Assembly: GCF_003351345.1 (NCBI RefSeq)
Contig: NZ_QQTO01000030.1
Span: 1-64,000 of the forward strand
Direction of reading: 5' to 3'
Origin: Allobosea caraganae
GTDB lineage: Bacteria; Pseudomonadota; Alphaproteobacteria; Rhizobiales; Beijerinckiaceae
Length of the DNA: 64,000 nt
Shown: piece by piece, positions 26,012-34,404 of the stretch
How the letters are laid out: each line of letters opens with the position of its first letter
How positions within the stretch are numbered: position 1 is the first letter of the stretch
Notes under the pieces: model-generated
Seen by the model: only the letters and a program-made list of their open reading frames with translations
What the model was told of the DNA's origin: nothing
Database searches by the model: none
Position numbers and translations under genes: made by a program

Positions 26012-27784
26012 ATGTCTGAGCAGATGACGACAGCTTCAACGGTCGGAATTCCGAATGCCGGCGGCACGCCAAAGCGCCGCCGGGGTGATGAAATAGGCAT
26101 GGCTGGCAAGCTCATCCTTGCCGGAGCGGCCGTTGTCGCCATTTACCTCATATCGGTGCCGCTCATCTTCCTGCTGGGTACCGCTTTCCGAGGCCCCGCC
26201 GATTTTCTGCCCTTCGAGCCCGGCTCCAGGTGGACGCTGGACAATCTCTGGGATGTATACCTCGACCCGGCGCTTTATAGGAGCATCCTGCCCAACACGG
26301 CGATATTTGCCGCCGGGTCCGTAACGATTACCTTCGTCATCGCATTTACGCTGGCATGGCTGGTCGAACGTACCGATCTGCCGTTTCGCTCGGCCATTTT
26401 CACTGCGATCCTATTTCCCTTGCTCGTTCCGACTGTGGTGTTGGCCATTGCCTGGACGCTGCTCTGCGCTCCTAACGCCGGCTGGGTTAACGTGGCCATT
26501 CGCGGCCTTTTCGGCGTGCAAGGTCCGGGCCCGATCAACATCTTTACCATGCCGGGACTCATCATTTGCCAAGGCATTGCCTCGACGCCCTTTGTCTTCC
26601 TGTTGCTTTGCGCCGCCCTGCGCACCATGAATCCGTCGCTGGAGGAAGCGAGCAACACGTCGGGTGCCTCTCCGATCGTCACTTTCTTCAAAATTACGCT
26701 GCCGGTGCTGCGTCCCGGAATCCTTGCTCCCCTGATCCTTGCCACACTGCTGACGCTGGAACAGTTCGATCTGCCGCTGATCATCGGCTTCCCCGCGAGG
26801 GTCAACGTGTTCACGACGCGCCTGTTTTTCGACCTCAATGCCGAGGATCAGCTACCTAAATACGGGAGCGCAGCGGCGGTGGCGCTGTTGTTCCTTGTCA
26901 TCGCCATTCTGCTGCTGGCGCTTTACAATTACATGGTCCGGCGCGCCGAACGCTACGTCACCATGACGGGCAAAGGATATCGTCCAACCCGGCTCAAGCT
27001 CGGACGATGGCGGGCGCCGGCATTGGTATTTGTCGGTGCCTATCTGACCTTCGCCGCTGTGCTGCCAGCACTGGTTCTGCTTTGGACGAGCCTGACCGGC
27101 GGTGTTACATGGAGCGAGGCGACGCTTAGCTGGACCGCCTACGAGAAATTGACCTCGGATCCGCGCTTCTGGAAGGCTGTGGTCAACACCTTTATCGTCG
27201 CCGCTTGCAGCGCGGGTATTGCAACGCTCGTCGGCGCACTGATCTCCTGGCAGATCCTGCGGACGCGCTTCATCGGCCGCAATCTGCTCGACTTCATCAG
27301 CTTCCTGTCGATCGGCATTCCGTCCGTCATCGCCGGTTTCGCGGTGATGCTCCTGTATCTTTCCCTTCCGATCGGCGTCTACGGCACGATCTGGATCCTT
27401 GTACTCGCTTATTCCTACCGGATCGCCGTCACGACCCGCTTGTCGCGCGCCGCGCTCATGCAGATCCATGCCGAGTTGGAGGAGGCTTCCTCCATCTCCG
27501 GTGCGGGCTGGCTGGATACGATCCGCCGCATCGTCTTGCCGCTGATGACACCCGCGCTTCTCTCCAGCTTCCTGCTGCTCTTCATGGTCGGCTTCCGGGA
27601 ATTCACCATTCCCATGATGCTGCAATCCGACGACAACTGGGTGCTCAGTGTCGTTATGTGGCGACTGCAGAACGACCGCCAGACGGGCGAAGCTGCGGCG
27701 GTCGGGACGCTAATTGTGCTGTTCGTCATTCCCATCATCTTCCTGATGCGTCGCTACCTGCTGGCGCAGCAGAACAACGATTGA
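26012..27784 (+). CDS. Fused ABC transporter permease, FbpB/PotBC type
   Basis: Inner-membrane protein of 590 residues with two permease modules. EAA loops are EEASNTSGASPIVTFFKITLP (first half, about residue 210) and EEASSISGAGWLDTIRRIVLP (second half, about 490). A cytoplasmic linker rich in basic residues (RRAERYVTMTGKGYRPTRLK) joins them. Membrane spans start near residue 35. Partner of the tandem binding proteins and the following ATPase. Together they form an importer of the FbpABC/PhnSTUV class. Confidence 0.92.
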   Translation: MSEQMTTASTVGIPNAGGTPKRRRGDEIGMAGKLILAGAAVVAIYLISVPLIFLLGTAFRGPADFLPFEPGSRWTLDNLWDVYLDPALYRSILPNTAIFAAGSVTITFVIAFTLAWLVERTDLPFRSAIFTAILFPLLVPTVVLAIAWTLLCAPNAGWVNVAIRGLFGVQGPGPINIFTMPGLIICQGIASTPFVFLLLCAALRTMNPSLEEASNTSGASPIVTFFKITLPVLRPGILAPLILATLLTLEQFDLPLIIGFPARVNVFTTRLFFDLNAEDQLPKYGSAAAVALLFLVIAILLLALYNYMVRRAERYVTMTGKGYRPTRLKLGRWRAPALVFVGAYLTFAAVLPALVLLWTSLTGGVTWSEATLSWTAYEKLTSDPRFWKAVVNTFIVAACSAGIATLVGALISWQILRTRFIGRNLLDFISFLSIGIPSVIAGFAVMLLYLSLPIGVYGTIWILVLAYSYRIAVTTRLSRAALMQIHAELEEASSISGAGWLDTIRRIVLPLMTPALLSSFLLLFMVGFREFTIPMMLQSDDNWVLSVVMWRLQNDRQTGEAAAVGTLIVLFVIPIIFLMRRYLLAQQNND

Positions 27785-27793
27785 AACGGGCCA

Positions 27794-28903
27794 ATGCTGA
27801 AAGTTAAAAGTCTCCACAAAACCTATCAGGGTCCGGACGGCAGCTTTCATGCCGTCAGGGGCGTAAGCTTCGAAATACCTCAGGGCGGCTTCTTCACCCT
27901 GCTCGGACCGTCGGGTTGCGGCAAGACGACGACCTTGCGTTGCATCGCGGGCCTCGAGGATGCGGACGGCGGCAGTATTACGATCGGCGAACAGTTGGTT
28001 GCCGACCCCACGAACGGGGTGCACATGCCAGCCTTCCGCCGCAATATCGGGATGGTGTTCCAATCCTATGCGATATGGCCACATATGGACGTGTTTTCGA
28101 ACGTCGCCTATCCCCTGCGCGTAGCCCGCCCGCGGCCGTCCCACGACGAGATCGAGACGAGCGTGATGGAAGCGCTGAAATTGGTGGGAATGGAAAGCCT
28201 AGCGAAGCGCTCCGCTACCAAGCTGTCCGGCGGGCAGCAGCAGCGCATCGCTTTCGCCCGGGCACTTGTTCGCCAGCCGCAATTGCTGCTGCTCGACGAA
28301 CCCCTGTCGAATCTCGACGCCAAGTTGCGGGAGCAAATGCGCTTTGAATTACAAGAGCTGGTGGCACGTACCGGTGTGACCACGCTCTATGTCACGCACG
28401 ACCAGGCGGAAGCACTGGCCATGTCGGACCAAGTTGCCGTCATGTCGGGTGGGCAAATCGTGCAGAGCGGAGATCCGCGCGCGGTCTATGAGCGTCCTCA
28501 GGATGCCCAGGTTGCGGACTTCCTCGGTATAGCCAACTTCATGCCTGGCCGCATCTCCGCATTGGGTGATTCAAAAAGTCTCTCTGTGAAGTTGGACGGC
28601 TCGATAGGCGTTTTGCGCTTGCCGGACTTGAATAGCTTCGCGCCGGAAACCGCCGTGCGTGTGGTATTCCGCCCGGAAGACGTGGTCATGAGGACCGCCG
28701 CCGCCGATGATACCGTCGAAGGCAGAATTGAGCGCATCAACTTTCAGGGTACGGTCAGCGAGTGTCACGTGCGGGCTGGAGAGACACTTGTGCGCATGCT
28801 CATCCACCCCTCGGTGCGGGTCCAGCGCGGTGACCAGATATGGCTGGCTGTCGATCCGACGCGTTGCGTCGTCTTCCCGGCGGAGAGCGTGGCGCTCAGA
28901 TAA
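27794..28903 (+). CDS. ABC transporter ATP-binding protein, FbpC/PotA-like
   Basis: ATPase of 369 residues: Walker A GPSGCGKTT at 38-46, signature LSGGQQQ at 144-150, Walker B LLLLDEP at 164-170, switch YVTHDQ, then a TOBE-like C-terminal domain. It begins nine bases after the permease stop. Its 3' end overlaps the convergent IclR gene by eight bases, so the two transcripts meet here. Confidence 0.93.
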   Translation: MLKVKSLHKTYQGPDGSFHAVRGVSFEIPQGGFFTLLGPSGCGKTTTLRCIAGLEDADGGSITIGEQLVADPTNGVHMPAFRRNIGMVFQSYAIWPHMDVFSNVAYPLRVARPRPSHDEIETSVMEALKLVGMESLAKRSATKLSGGQQQRIAFARALVRQPQLLLLDEPLSNLDAKLREQMRFELQELVARTGVTTLYVTHDQAEALAMSDQVAVMSGGQIVQSGDPRAVYERPQDAQVADFLGIANFMPGRISALGDSKSLSVKLDGSIGVLRLPDLNSFAPETAVRVVFRPEDVVMRTAAADDTVEGRIERINFQGTVSECHVRAGETLVRMLIHPSVRVQRGDQIWLAVDPTRCVVFPAESVALR

Positions 28904-29696
28904 GCTCGCGCTGAAGCCGGGCGCTTTCGCGCCGAAGAATGTCGATGCTGCGGTCCATGAGATCGGGGCTGCTTTCGCAATGCTCGATCCGCAGCGATAT
29001 GCACAGCGTCCCAACCGTAGAGCCGTCGCGGCGCTGCAGCGGGAAAGCGACAGCGCGATAGCCGATGACGGATTCCTGGTTGCTGATGCAATATCCTTCA
29101 GCGCGGCACTTCAGAATGATCTCCCGCAGCTTTCCGCGATCGAGGATCGTATGTCGCGTGAAAGCTTGGGGGTGCAGATCCTTGAGGAAAGCCTCCAGCG
29201 TGTCATCGGAAAGAGCGGCCAGGAGCACCCGGCCGGCGGCGGTGGCAAAGGCAGGATGCCGCAATCCGATATTGGTCGTCAGCCGCTCCGCGCTACGCGG
29301 GGACGCATGGGCAACGGTTACGACATGCCGGCCGTCAAGCACACCGACGAAACACGACTCTCTGAACAACCGGCTGATCCTCTCGCAGAGCGGCTGAAGC
29401 AATGTCGTTACGGGATCCGAACCGAGGAAGGCGCCGGCAAGAGTCAGGACATGGGATGTGAGGCGGAATACCCGCCCATCCGTCTCGACGTACCCAAGCG
29501 TGTCAAGCGTGCGCAGCAGGCGACTCGTGCTGGCCTTCGGCAGATTGGCCGCACGCGAGACCTCGCTCAGCGTCATGGGGCGTCGCTCGATTCCGAAGGC
29601 CAGGATCACGTTCAGTCCACGGGCGAGACTTTCGACGAAATCCTGTTGCCCGCTTTCCGCGCGGCGCGCGGCATCCTCGCTGCGCAACCGCGGCAT
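28896..29696 (-). CDS. IclR-family transcriptional regulator
   Basis: Regulator of 266 residues: winged helix-turn-helix near residues 24-75 (FVESLARGLNVILAFG ... LSEVSRAANLPKASTSRLLRTL) and the IclR effector domain with HPAFATAAGRVLLA. The PcaR/PobR-like subgroup usually binds 15-bp palindromes with a five-base centre. Such palindromes occur three times in this cluster (19017, 22115, 31276). The gene is last in the ferredoxin-reductase-IclR operon, its ATG overlapping the reductase stop by one base, which makes autoregulation likely. Confidence 0.92.
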   Translation of the reverse strand: MPRLRSEDAARRAESGQQDFVESLARGLNVILAFGIERRPMTLSEVSRAANLPKASTSRLLRTLDTLGYVETDGRVFRLTSHVLTLAGAFLGSDPVTTLLQPLCERISRLFRESCFVGVLDGRHVVTVAHASPRSAERLTTNIGLRHPAFATAAGRVLLAALSDDTLEAFLKDLHPQAFTRHTILDRGKLREIILKCRAEGYCISNQESVIGYRAVAFPLQRRDGSTVGTLCISLRIEHCESSPDLMDRSIDILRRESARLQRELI

Positions 29697-30928
29697 TAAA
29701 TATTGCCCAGACGCGAAGCAAGATCAAAATTCGTATCCCCCGCCTCTCCGGATGTGACGGACGAATTCGCTGCTAGAAGTTTTCGGGCCATGATGTGATC
29801 GGCGGGACGGTTTATCGAATCTACACCTGATAGCTTACCATCCCTGAAATAAAAGATCGAGAAGCGTCCGCTATCCGGATCGCCCCGGACTACATGCTCG
29901 TCTTCCTTCCGCGGAAGGCCCGTCATCTGCAACTTCATGTCATACTGGTCGGACCAGAACCAAGGGACGGCATGATAAGCTACCGGACGTCCTCCCAAGG
30001 CCATGCCAACCACTTTCGCATGATCCTGGGCGTGCTGCACCGACTCCAGCCGGATCATCTGCCCTCCCGCATAGGGGTTTGGATGGCGGGCACACTCGCC
30101 GGCCGCGAAGATGGCGGGATCGCTGGTGCGGCCGAACGCATCAACCAGAATGCCGTCATTGCAAGCCAGGCCAGCAGCCTCGGCCAGTTCAACGCGGGGA
30201 GTGATTCCAATGCCCACAATTACGGTGTCGGCAGGATAGCGCGTGCCGTCGCGGGTTATGACAGCACGTATACGCCCCCCCGCATTGCCTTCCAGGCGCT
30301 CGGCGATGGCCCCGAACGCCAGCCGGACTCCGGCTCGCTGATGTGCGGCTTCGACGTAGCGGGCGAGCGCGGGCATGCCGCCTCGCGCAAGCACTCCCGC
30401 CTGCGCCTCCAGCACCGTGACGCATCGTCCGGGCGCAGAAAGGGCTGAGGCGACCTCCAGTCCCACGAAGCCGGCACCGATAACGACGATATTTTCTGAA
30501 TCCGCCACGATTGAACGGAGTTCGGTCGCATCTTCTATTGTCCTAAGGGTGATAACGCCCTTCAAGCCCGCCCCGGCAACTGGTAGCCGGCGTGCCTGGG
30601 ATCCCGTCGCCAATACGAGAACATCATGAGAGAAAGCGCGTCCGTCCGCCGCAATGGTTCGCCGTTCCTTGCGGTCAATTAATATTACACGGCTATCGAG
30701 ATGGAGCTCGATCGCATTTTCCCGCAGGAAGGCATCGCTCTTCAGCTGCAGAGCGGCAGCCACGGCCTTGCCTGTGAGCATGCCCTTGGAAAGGGGTGGC
30801 CGCTGGTAAGGGGCCGAGCGTTCCTCGCTGAGGATCCTGATGGGTTCGGCATAACCTGCGGCGCGCGCGGCCGCGGCGGTATTGATCGCGGCATAGCAGC
30901 CACCAACGATTGTCAGGCCCTCGGCCAT
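29696..30928 (-). CDS. FAD-dependent ferredoxin reductase (rhodocoxin/putidaredoxin reductase type)
   Basis: Flavoprotein of 410 residues. The first dinucleotide fold starts TIVGGCYAAINTAAAARAAG, the second is VVIGAGFVGLEVASAL near residue 150, and the FAD-binding ATGSQARRLP and DAFGRTSDPAIFAAGEC blocks are present. It moves electrons from NAD(P)H to the adjacent [2Fe-2S] ferredoxin, which would feed the Rieske oxygenase. An odd point: the first glycine motif reads GGCYAA instead of GxGxxG/A, which may affect nucleotide binding. One base separates it from the ferredoxin stop. Confidence 0.92.
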   Translation of the reverse strand: MAEGLTIVGGCYAAINTAAAARAAGYAEPIRILSEERSAPYQRPPLSKGMLTGKAVAAALQLKSDAFLRENAIELHLDSRVILIDRKERRTIAADGRAFSHDVLVLATGSQARRLPVAGAGLKGVITLRTIEDATELRSIVADSENIVVIGAGFVGLEVASALSAPGRCVTVLEAQAGVLARGGMPALARYVEAAHQRAGVRLAFGAIAERLEGNAGGRIRAVITRDGTRYPADTVIVGIGITPRVELAEAAGLACNDGILVDAFGRTSDPAIFAAGECARHPNPYAGGQMIRLESVQHAQDHAKVVGMALGGRPVAYHAVPWFWSDQYDMKLQMTGLPRKEDEHVVRGDPDSGRFSIFYFRDGKLSGVDSINRPADHIMARKLLAANSSVTSGEAGDTNFDLASRLGNI

Positions 30929-30929
30929 G

Positions 30930-31253
30930 TCAGAACTGCCGGTCGGGGATGGTAACTATCAGGCCGTCCAGATCCGGAGTCATCGATATCTGGCAACTCA
31001 GCCGGCTGCTGTCCCGCCGTTCCGCTGCAGCTCCAGAGAGCATTTCGTCTTCCATCGCGTCAGCTGCTGGAAGGCGCTCGATAAACGCCGGATCGACATA
31101 GATGTGGCAGGTGGCGCAGGAGCAGCAGCCACCGCATTCTGCGTCTATTCCGTGCACGTTACCTTGGACGGCCCCCACCATGAGACTCGTGCCGGAGGCA
31201 ATATCGATGTGTCGTTCTCTACCATTCGGCTCGATGAAGATGACTTCAGGCAT
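30930..31253 (-). CDS. Adrenodoxin/putidaredoxin-type [2Fe-2S] ferredoxin
   Basis: Small electron carrier of 107 residues. Cluster ligands are Cys40, Cys46, Cys49 and Cys87 (C-x5-C-x2-C-x37-C), the adrenodoxin spacing. ATG 31253 is chosen because GGAAG precedes it; an upstream in-frame ATG at 31283 lies inside the IclR-type operator. First gene of the operon with the reductase and IclR regulator. A three-component arrangement with adrenodoxin-type ferredoxin recalls dicamba O-demethylase; phthalate dioxygenases normally use a single FMN/FeS reductase. Confidence 0.93.
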   Translation of the reverse strand: MPEVIFIEPNGRERHIDIASGTSLMVGAVQGNVHGIDAECGGCCSCATCHIYVDPAFIERLPAADAMEDEMLSGAAAERRDSSRLSCQISMTPDLDGLIVTIPDRQF

Positions 31254-31272
31254 TTGAGCGCTTCCAAAAATG

Positions 31273-31291
31273 ATTGTCCGCATAGCGGACT
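31273..31291 (-). promoter_or_regulatory. 19-bp IclR-type operator upstream of the ferredoxin operon
   Basis: On the minus strand this reads AGTCCGCTATGCGGACAAT, identical over 19 bases to 19016-19034. A further partial copy, TTATCGGACAATA, lies just upstream (about 31292-31304). It is 20 bases before the ferredoxin start codon, a position fit for control of transcription. Confidence 0.82.
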
Positions 31292-31355
31292 ATTGTCCGA
31301 TAATAGCAAGTTAGAAGCTCTCTCTGCAAGTCGGACGAGCGTCGTGGGGCCAACG

Positions 31356-31380
31356 GAAAAAGGCCTGTGGGCAGGCCCTT
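31356..31380 (-). terminator. Putative rho-independent terminator, minus strand
   Basis: On the minus strand GGCCTG and CAGGCC form a 6-bp GC-rich stem with a four-base loop, followed directly by TTTTT (31361-31357). It would end a minus-strand transcript entering from the right, such as that of the small frame at 31520-31663, before the ferredoxin promoter. Confidence 0.65.
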
Positions 31381-31519
31381 CCAGATGCTTGTATCATACC
31401 AGGCGGAAACCATTATTCTATATTAGGTGCGAACATCACAGTTTATCGGATACCATCGACCGCGACATTGAGCCTAATCCTAAATTTATATTTGGCTTAT
31501 AAACAATATACGTTGAGTG

Positions 31520-31663
31520 TTATTGATCAATATCTATCTGAAATCTGATCAGAAAGCACAGACTCTTCTGCTGATCAACGGATTTATTCCGCAAAAATTC
31601 CCAAAAATTAGGCTCCAGAACGATTTCTCTGTAGAGCGCGTAGATCGAAATTTGGCGGGTCAT
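31520..31663 (-). CDS. Possible small protein, 47 residues, unknown
   Basis: A 47-residue frame starting MTRQISIYALYREIVLEPNF and ending RFQIDIDQ has an AGGAGG ribosome-binding site five bases before the ATG. The same frame continues open upstream for about 32 codons (EEIEQQLADIPTIEKRQEAK) to a stop, so it may be the tail of a longer, broken gene. The sequence is AT-richer than its neighbours. No family is recognised. A terminator-like hairpin lies about 140 bases downstream on the same strand. Confidence 0.35.
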   Translation of the reverse strand: MTRQISIYALYREIVLEPNFWEFLRNKSVDQQKSLCFLIRFQIDIDQ

Positions 31664-32296
31664 TTTCGCCTCCTGCCGCTTCTCTATGGTCGGGATGTCG
31701 GCAAGTTGCTGCTCGATTTCTTCAGCATCCGGATCTTCCTGAAGCTGTCGGCTGGCGATTCAGCCGAAGAGGCGTCACGGCTCATCGGCCGGCGGACAAT
31801 CAGGTACTGGGAACCCAATCTGTCGCCGTCAGTCGACGACAAGCGAACACATGTCCCAGTCACGGCTGAGCGGCCGCTCATCACCGCGGCCGTCTTGCAA
31901 GGCGAGCTCGGTGTGGGGTTGCACGTCAGCCGGGTGGCTCCGCCTTCCAGGTGAACGGTATCGTCACCGCCGGAAAGAACGCCACTGGATCACGTGGCCG
32001 ATGTCCGGCTGGCCCATGGTCAGGGGCGAGCCAAAGCCTGCCGCTTGGCTGCGAGCTCTGCGGCCGGTCGAAACGTCCGAGATTCGGAGCCTCCCGTAGT
32101 CACAGCCAGGAGGCAACGCAAACCTCGTCCCAAAATTGAAGGAAGCCTCTCAAAGTCCGGAAGTGGCGCCATTTCAGCCGGCCGCGGCACCTGGCACAGG
32201 CATGGCCGCGGAAACGCATTCAAAGTGGATATTGCGATCGTTCGCTTGGCGCTCTTCGGGCGAGGTATCACCCTGGCCGCTCTGTTGTAGTCATGC
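31664..32296. other. Intergenic stretch without supported genes
   Basis: Several short frames are open on both strands, but none shows a recognisable domain, consistent codon pattern and ribosome-binding site together. It lies between the Rieske module and a LysR gene and may be decayed sequence. Confidence 0.4.
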
Positions 32297-33229
32297 TCAC
32301 TGGCTGGCGCCGAGGGCGACATGGGCTGCAGCCTCAGCGCAGATCCATCTCCGGAACGCTGCGATCGCCGGCCGCTGCGCCGATGTCTCCGGGCAAACCA
32401 GGTAATACTGGTGCGGGCCCCTGAACTGATGCGCGAATGGCCGGACCAGGCGGCCAGCATCAAGGTAGTCCCCGATCAGAACATTGGTGGCGAGCGCCAC
32501 GCCCTGTCCCGATGCGGCGGCCTGCAGAGCCATGAAGGTATGCGAGAACTGCGGCCCCCGAGTCGCATCAATCTCGGTCATTCCCAAAGCCGCGAGCCAG
32601 CGCGGCCAGGTGACGAAATCGGGGATTCCCTCCGGAATCTCGTGCAGCAAGGTGTGATAGCGCAGATCCGATGGCTCGCGCAGTGGCCGTGCCGGATCGC
32701 CGAGCAGAGTGGCGCTGCAAACGGGAAAGAAATTCTCCTCCATCAGGAGATCCGTTTGCATGCCGGGATAGTGGCCGCGGCCGGAGCGGATCGCCACATC
32801 GACATTCTCTCGCGCGAAATCGGTCAAGCTCACCGAGATCTCGACCCGCACTTCCAGATTGGGCTGGCGCTCCTTCAGCGAGCCGAGTCGTGGGATCAGC
32901 CAGTTCAGCGCGAAGCTCGGCAAGGTGCTGACCGTCAGGGCATTCGGGGTCTCCGGCCGCAAGGCCCGCGCCGTGGCTTCGTTGAGCTGATCGAGCACCT
33001 GCGAGATGGTTGCCGCATAGCGCTCGCCGGCCTCGGTCAAGGCCACCCCCTTGCTCGGCAGCCGAGTAAAGAGTGGGCGCCGCAGCCAGGTTTCGAGTGA
33101 TCTTACGTGCTGGCCGATCGCGCTGGCGGTGACGGCGAGCTCGTCTCCCGCCTTCTCGAAGTTTCGGTGCCGGGCGGCAGACTCGAAAGCGCGAAGGTAA
33201 GTCAGTGGAGGGAGATCGCGACGGCTCAT
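32297..33229 (-). CDS. LysR-family regulator, GcvA-like
   Basis: LysR-type regulator of 310 residues with the GcvA-type opening LPPLTYLRAFESAARHRNFEKAG and the helix-turn-helix around residues 18-50 (ELAVTASAIGQHVRSLE). ATG 33229 (MSRRDLPPL) fits the family start. The effector domain includes VDVAIRSGRGHYPGM. It is divergent from the DUF1127 gene at 33334, an arrangement often seen in this order. Target genes are not evident. Confidence 0.9.
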   Translation of the reverse strand: MSRRDLPPLTYLRAFESAARHRNFEKAGDELAVTASAIGQHVRSLETWLRRPLFTRLPSKGVALTEAGERYAATISQVLDQLNEATARALRPETPNALTVSTLPSFALNWLIPRLGSLKERQPNLEVRVEISVSLTDFARENVDVAIRSGRGHYPGMQTDLLMEENFFPVCSATLLGDPARPLREPSDLRYHTLLHEIPEGIPDFVTWPRWLAALGMTEIDATRGPQFSHTFMALQAAASGQGVALATNVLIGDYLDAGRLVRPFAHQFRGPHQYYLVCPETSAQRPAIAAFRRWICAEAAAHVALGASQ

Positions 33230-33333
33230 GGCAGGCCAAGCTGAGTTTGGGCAATGCGAAGAACTTCTCATTTGCTTCAGCTCCGCGCAAGGCGCAGCTT
33301 TTTCAGCAGATTAGCTCTCGTGAGGGACGTGTT

Positions 33334-33558
33334 ATGTTCGCCAGCCCAGCCATAGCCCATCTTTCCTTCTCTGCCGTCCTGCTGCCGCGCGGCATCTTGC
33401 TGAGGTCGTTGTTGCAGCTTGAGGCCTGGCTTGATGCCAGGCGTAGCGCACGGGCACTCTACTTTATGGACGATCGCGGCCTGTCCGATCTCGGTCTGTC
33501 GCGAAGCGACGTCGAACGCATCAATGCGGACGTCAACCGGCCGGCCGGGTTGGCCTGA
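33334..33558 (+). CDS. DUF1127 small protein
   Basis: Protein of 74 residues. The C-terminal part LDARRSARALYFMDDRGLSD followed by LGLSRSDVERI is the DUF1127 domain of short arginine-rich proteins, found in alphaproteobacteria and linked in some species to RNA-related and metabolic regulation. The start at 33334 is fixed by GAGGGA; upstream in-frame codons are not needed. Divergent from the GcvA-like LysR gene. Confidence 0.85.
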   Translation: MFASPAIAHLSFSAVLLPRGILLRSLLQLEAWLDARRSARALYFMDDRGLSDLGLSRSDVERINADVNRPAGLA

Positions 33559-33681
33559 GACGCTTGTAGCCAGGGCAGGATGTTGTCAGCGACGTCCAAC
33601 CTCTTGTCATGACGCGCCGGAGCGGAGACGGAGCGTTCACTTTTCCCTATGTCTTGGGCTTCCTCGGCGATAAGGCGCGCG

Positions 33682-34059
33682 TCAGCGAGTAACCGGTCGG
33701 GCATCCAACATTGCGTGCAGCCTGCCGACCGTGCCCTCGTCAAAGCTGATGTCGATATCCACGCCGGAGCGGGTTTTCGTCCTCAGGATCAACGTTCCAT
33801 CGTCCGCCATCACGAAGCTGGTCTGTTGCGCCAAGACGGCGCTGACAACGTCCGCATTTGAAGGGGAGCAGCGCACTTCGGCGGCGTGCATGGCAGCGGC
33901 TTCGAACCGCGATAGGAAATCACCCTCGAGCAGGTGCGGAATGTGCAGGACGAAGCGGCGTCCATTGCCGTCCGTCAGATCGAGGCAGCTATTCTGCCCG
34001 CTGGTGGAGGAGCCGTGGCCATTGACGCGGCTCAATAGGATCGTGGCAGGTTCTGTCAT
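33682..34059 (-). CDS. Hypothetical protein, 125 residues
   Basis: No known domain is recognised. The sequence is regular and polar with a plausible beta-rich layout: FVLHIPHLLEGDFLSRFEAAAMHAAE, then SFVMADDGTLILRTKTRSGVD and a C-terminal helix EGTVGRLHAML. A GGAA box lies about eight bases before the ATG. No signal peptide or membrane segment is visible. It stands alone between the DUF1127 gene and the citrate-synthase-like gene. Confidence 0.6.
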   Translation of the reverse strand: MTEPATILLSRVNGHGSSTSGQNSCLDLTDGNGRRFVLHIPHLLEGDFLSRFEAAAMHAAEVRCSPSNADVVSAVLAQQTSFVMADDGTLILRTKTRSGVDIDISFDEGTVGRLHAMLDARPVTR

Positions 34060-34404
34060 TCTGGCGTTCCAAAGACTTTGGCGTTATCCGCTTCGGGGCC
34101 AAGTCGGAATGCAGATGGTCGCGATCGGGCAAGTGATCTATCTCACGCATCATCTGCGCCTTTGCGCTATCGCGCGTGTTGCCTGTCAGGGGCTAGAGTT
34201 TACGAGCTTGCCAGCGGCCTGCAATGATGGCTCTTGAACCTATGGTACTCTCGACTAGCGGAAGCTGGACTCACGGGGATCAAAATAGGACAGGCAGCCG
34301 CGCCGACAGGCTTCGATCGGAGCGACATCACGCTCGGTTCTCGGGCAAGAGAGTACGAGGCGGTACGGCGGCCTATCGAAAGTACAGAAATTCCTAGCCC
34401 CAGA
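34060..34404. other. Intergenic stretch, nothing recognised
   Basis: These 345 bases lie between two minus-strand genes. A short plus-strand frame (34234-34440) is open but runs into the citrate-synthase-like gene and has no recognisable features. No clear terminator was found. Confidence 0.4.

Noticed and set aside
31254..31283. Longer ferredoxin start at ATG 31283
   Set aside because: It falls within the 19-bp operator, and family members start at the MPEV-type position with GGAAG upstream.
31517..31954. Plus-strand frame of about 145 codons opposite the small minus-strand frame
   Set aside because: No ribosome-binding site or recognisable domain; the opposite strand has AGGAGG and a downstream terminator.
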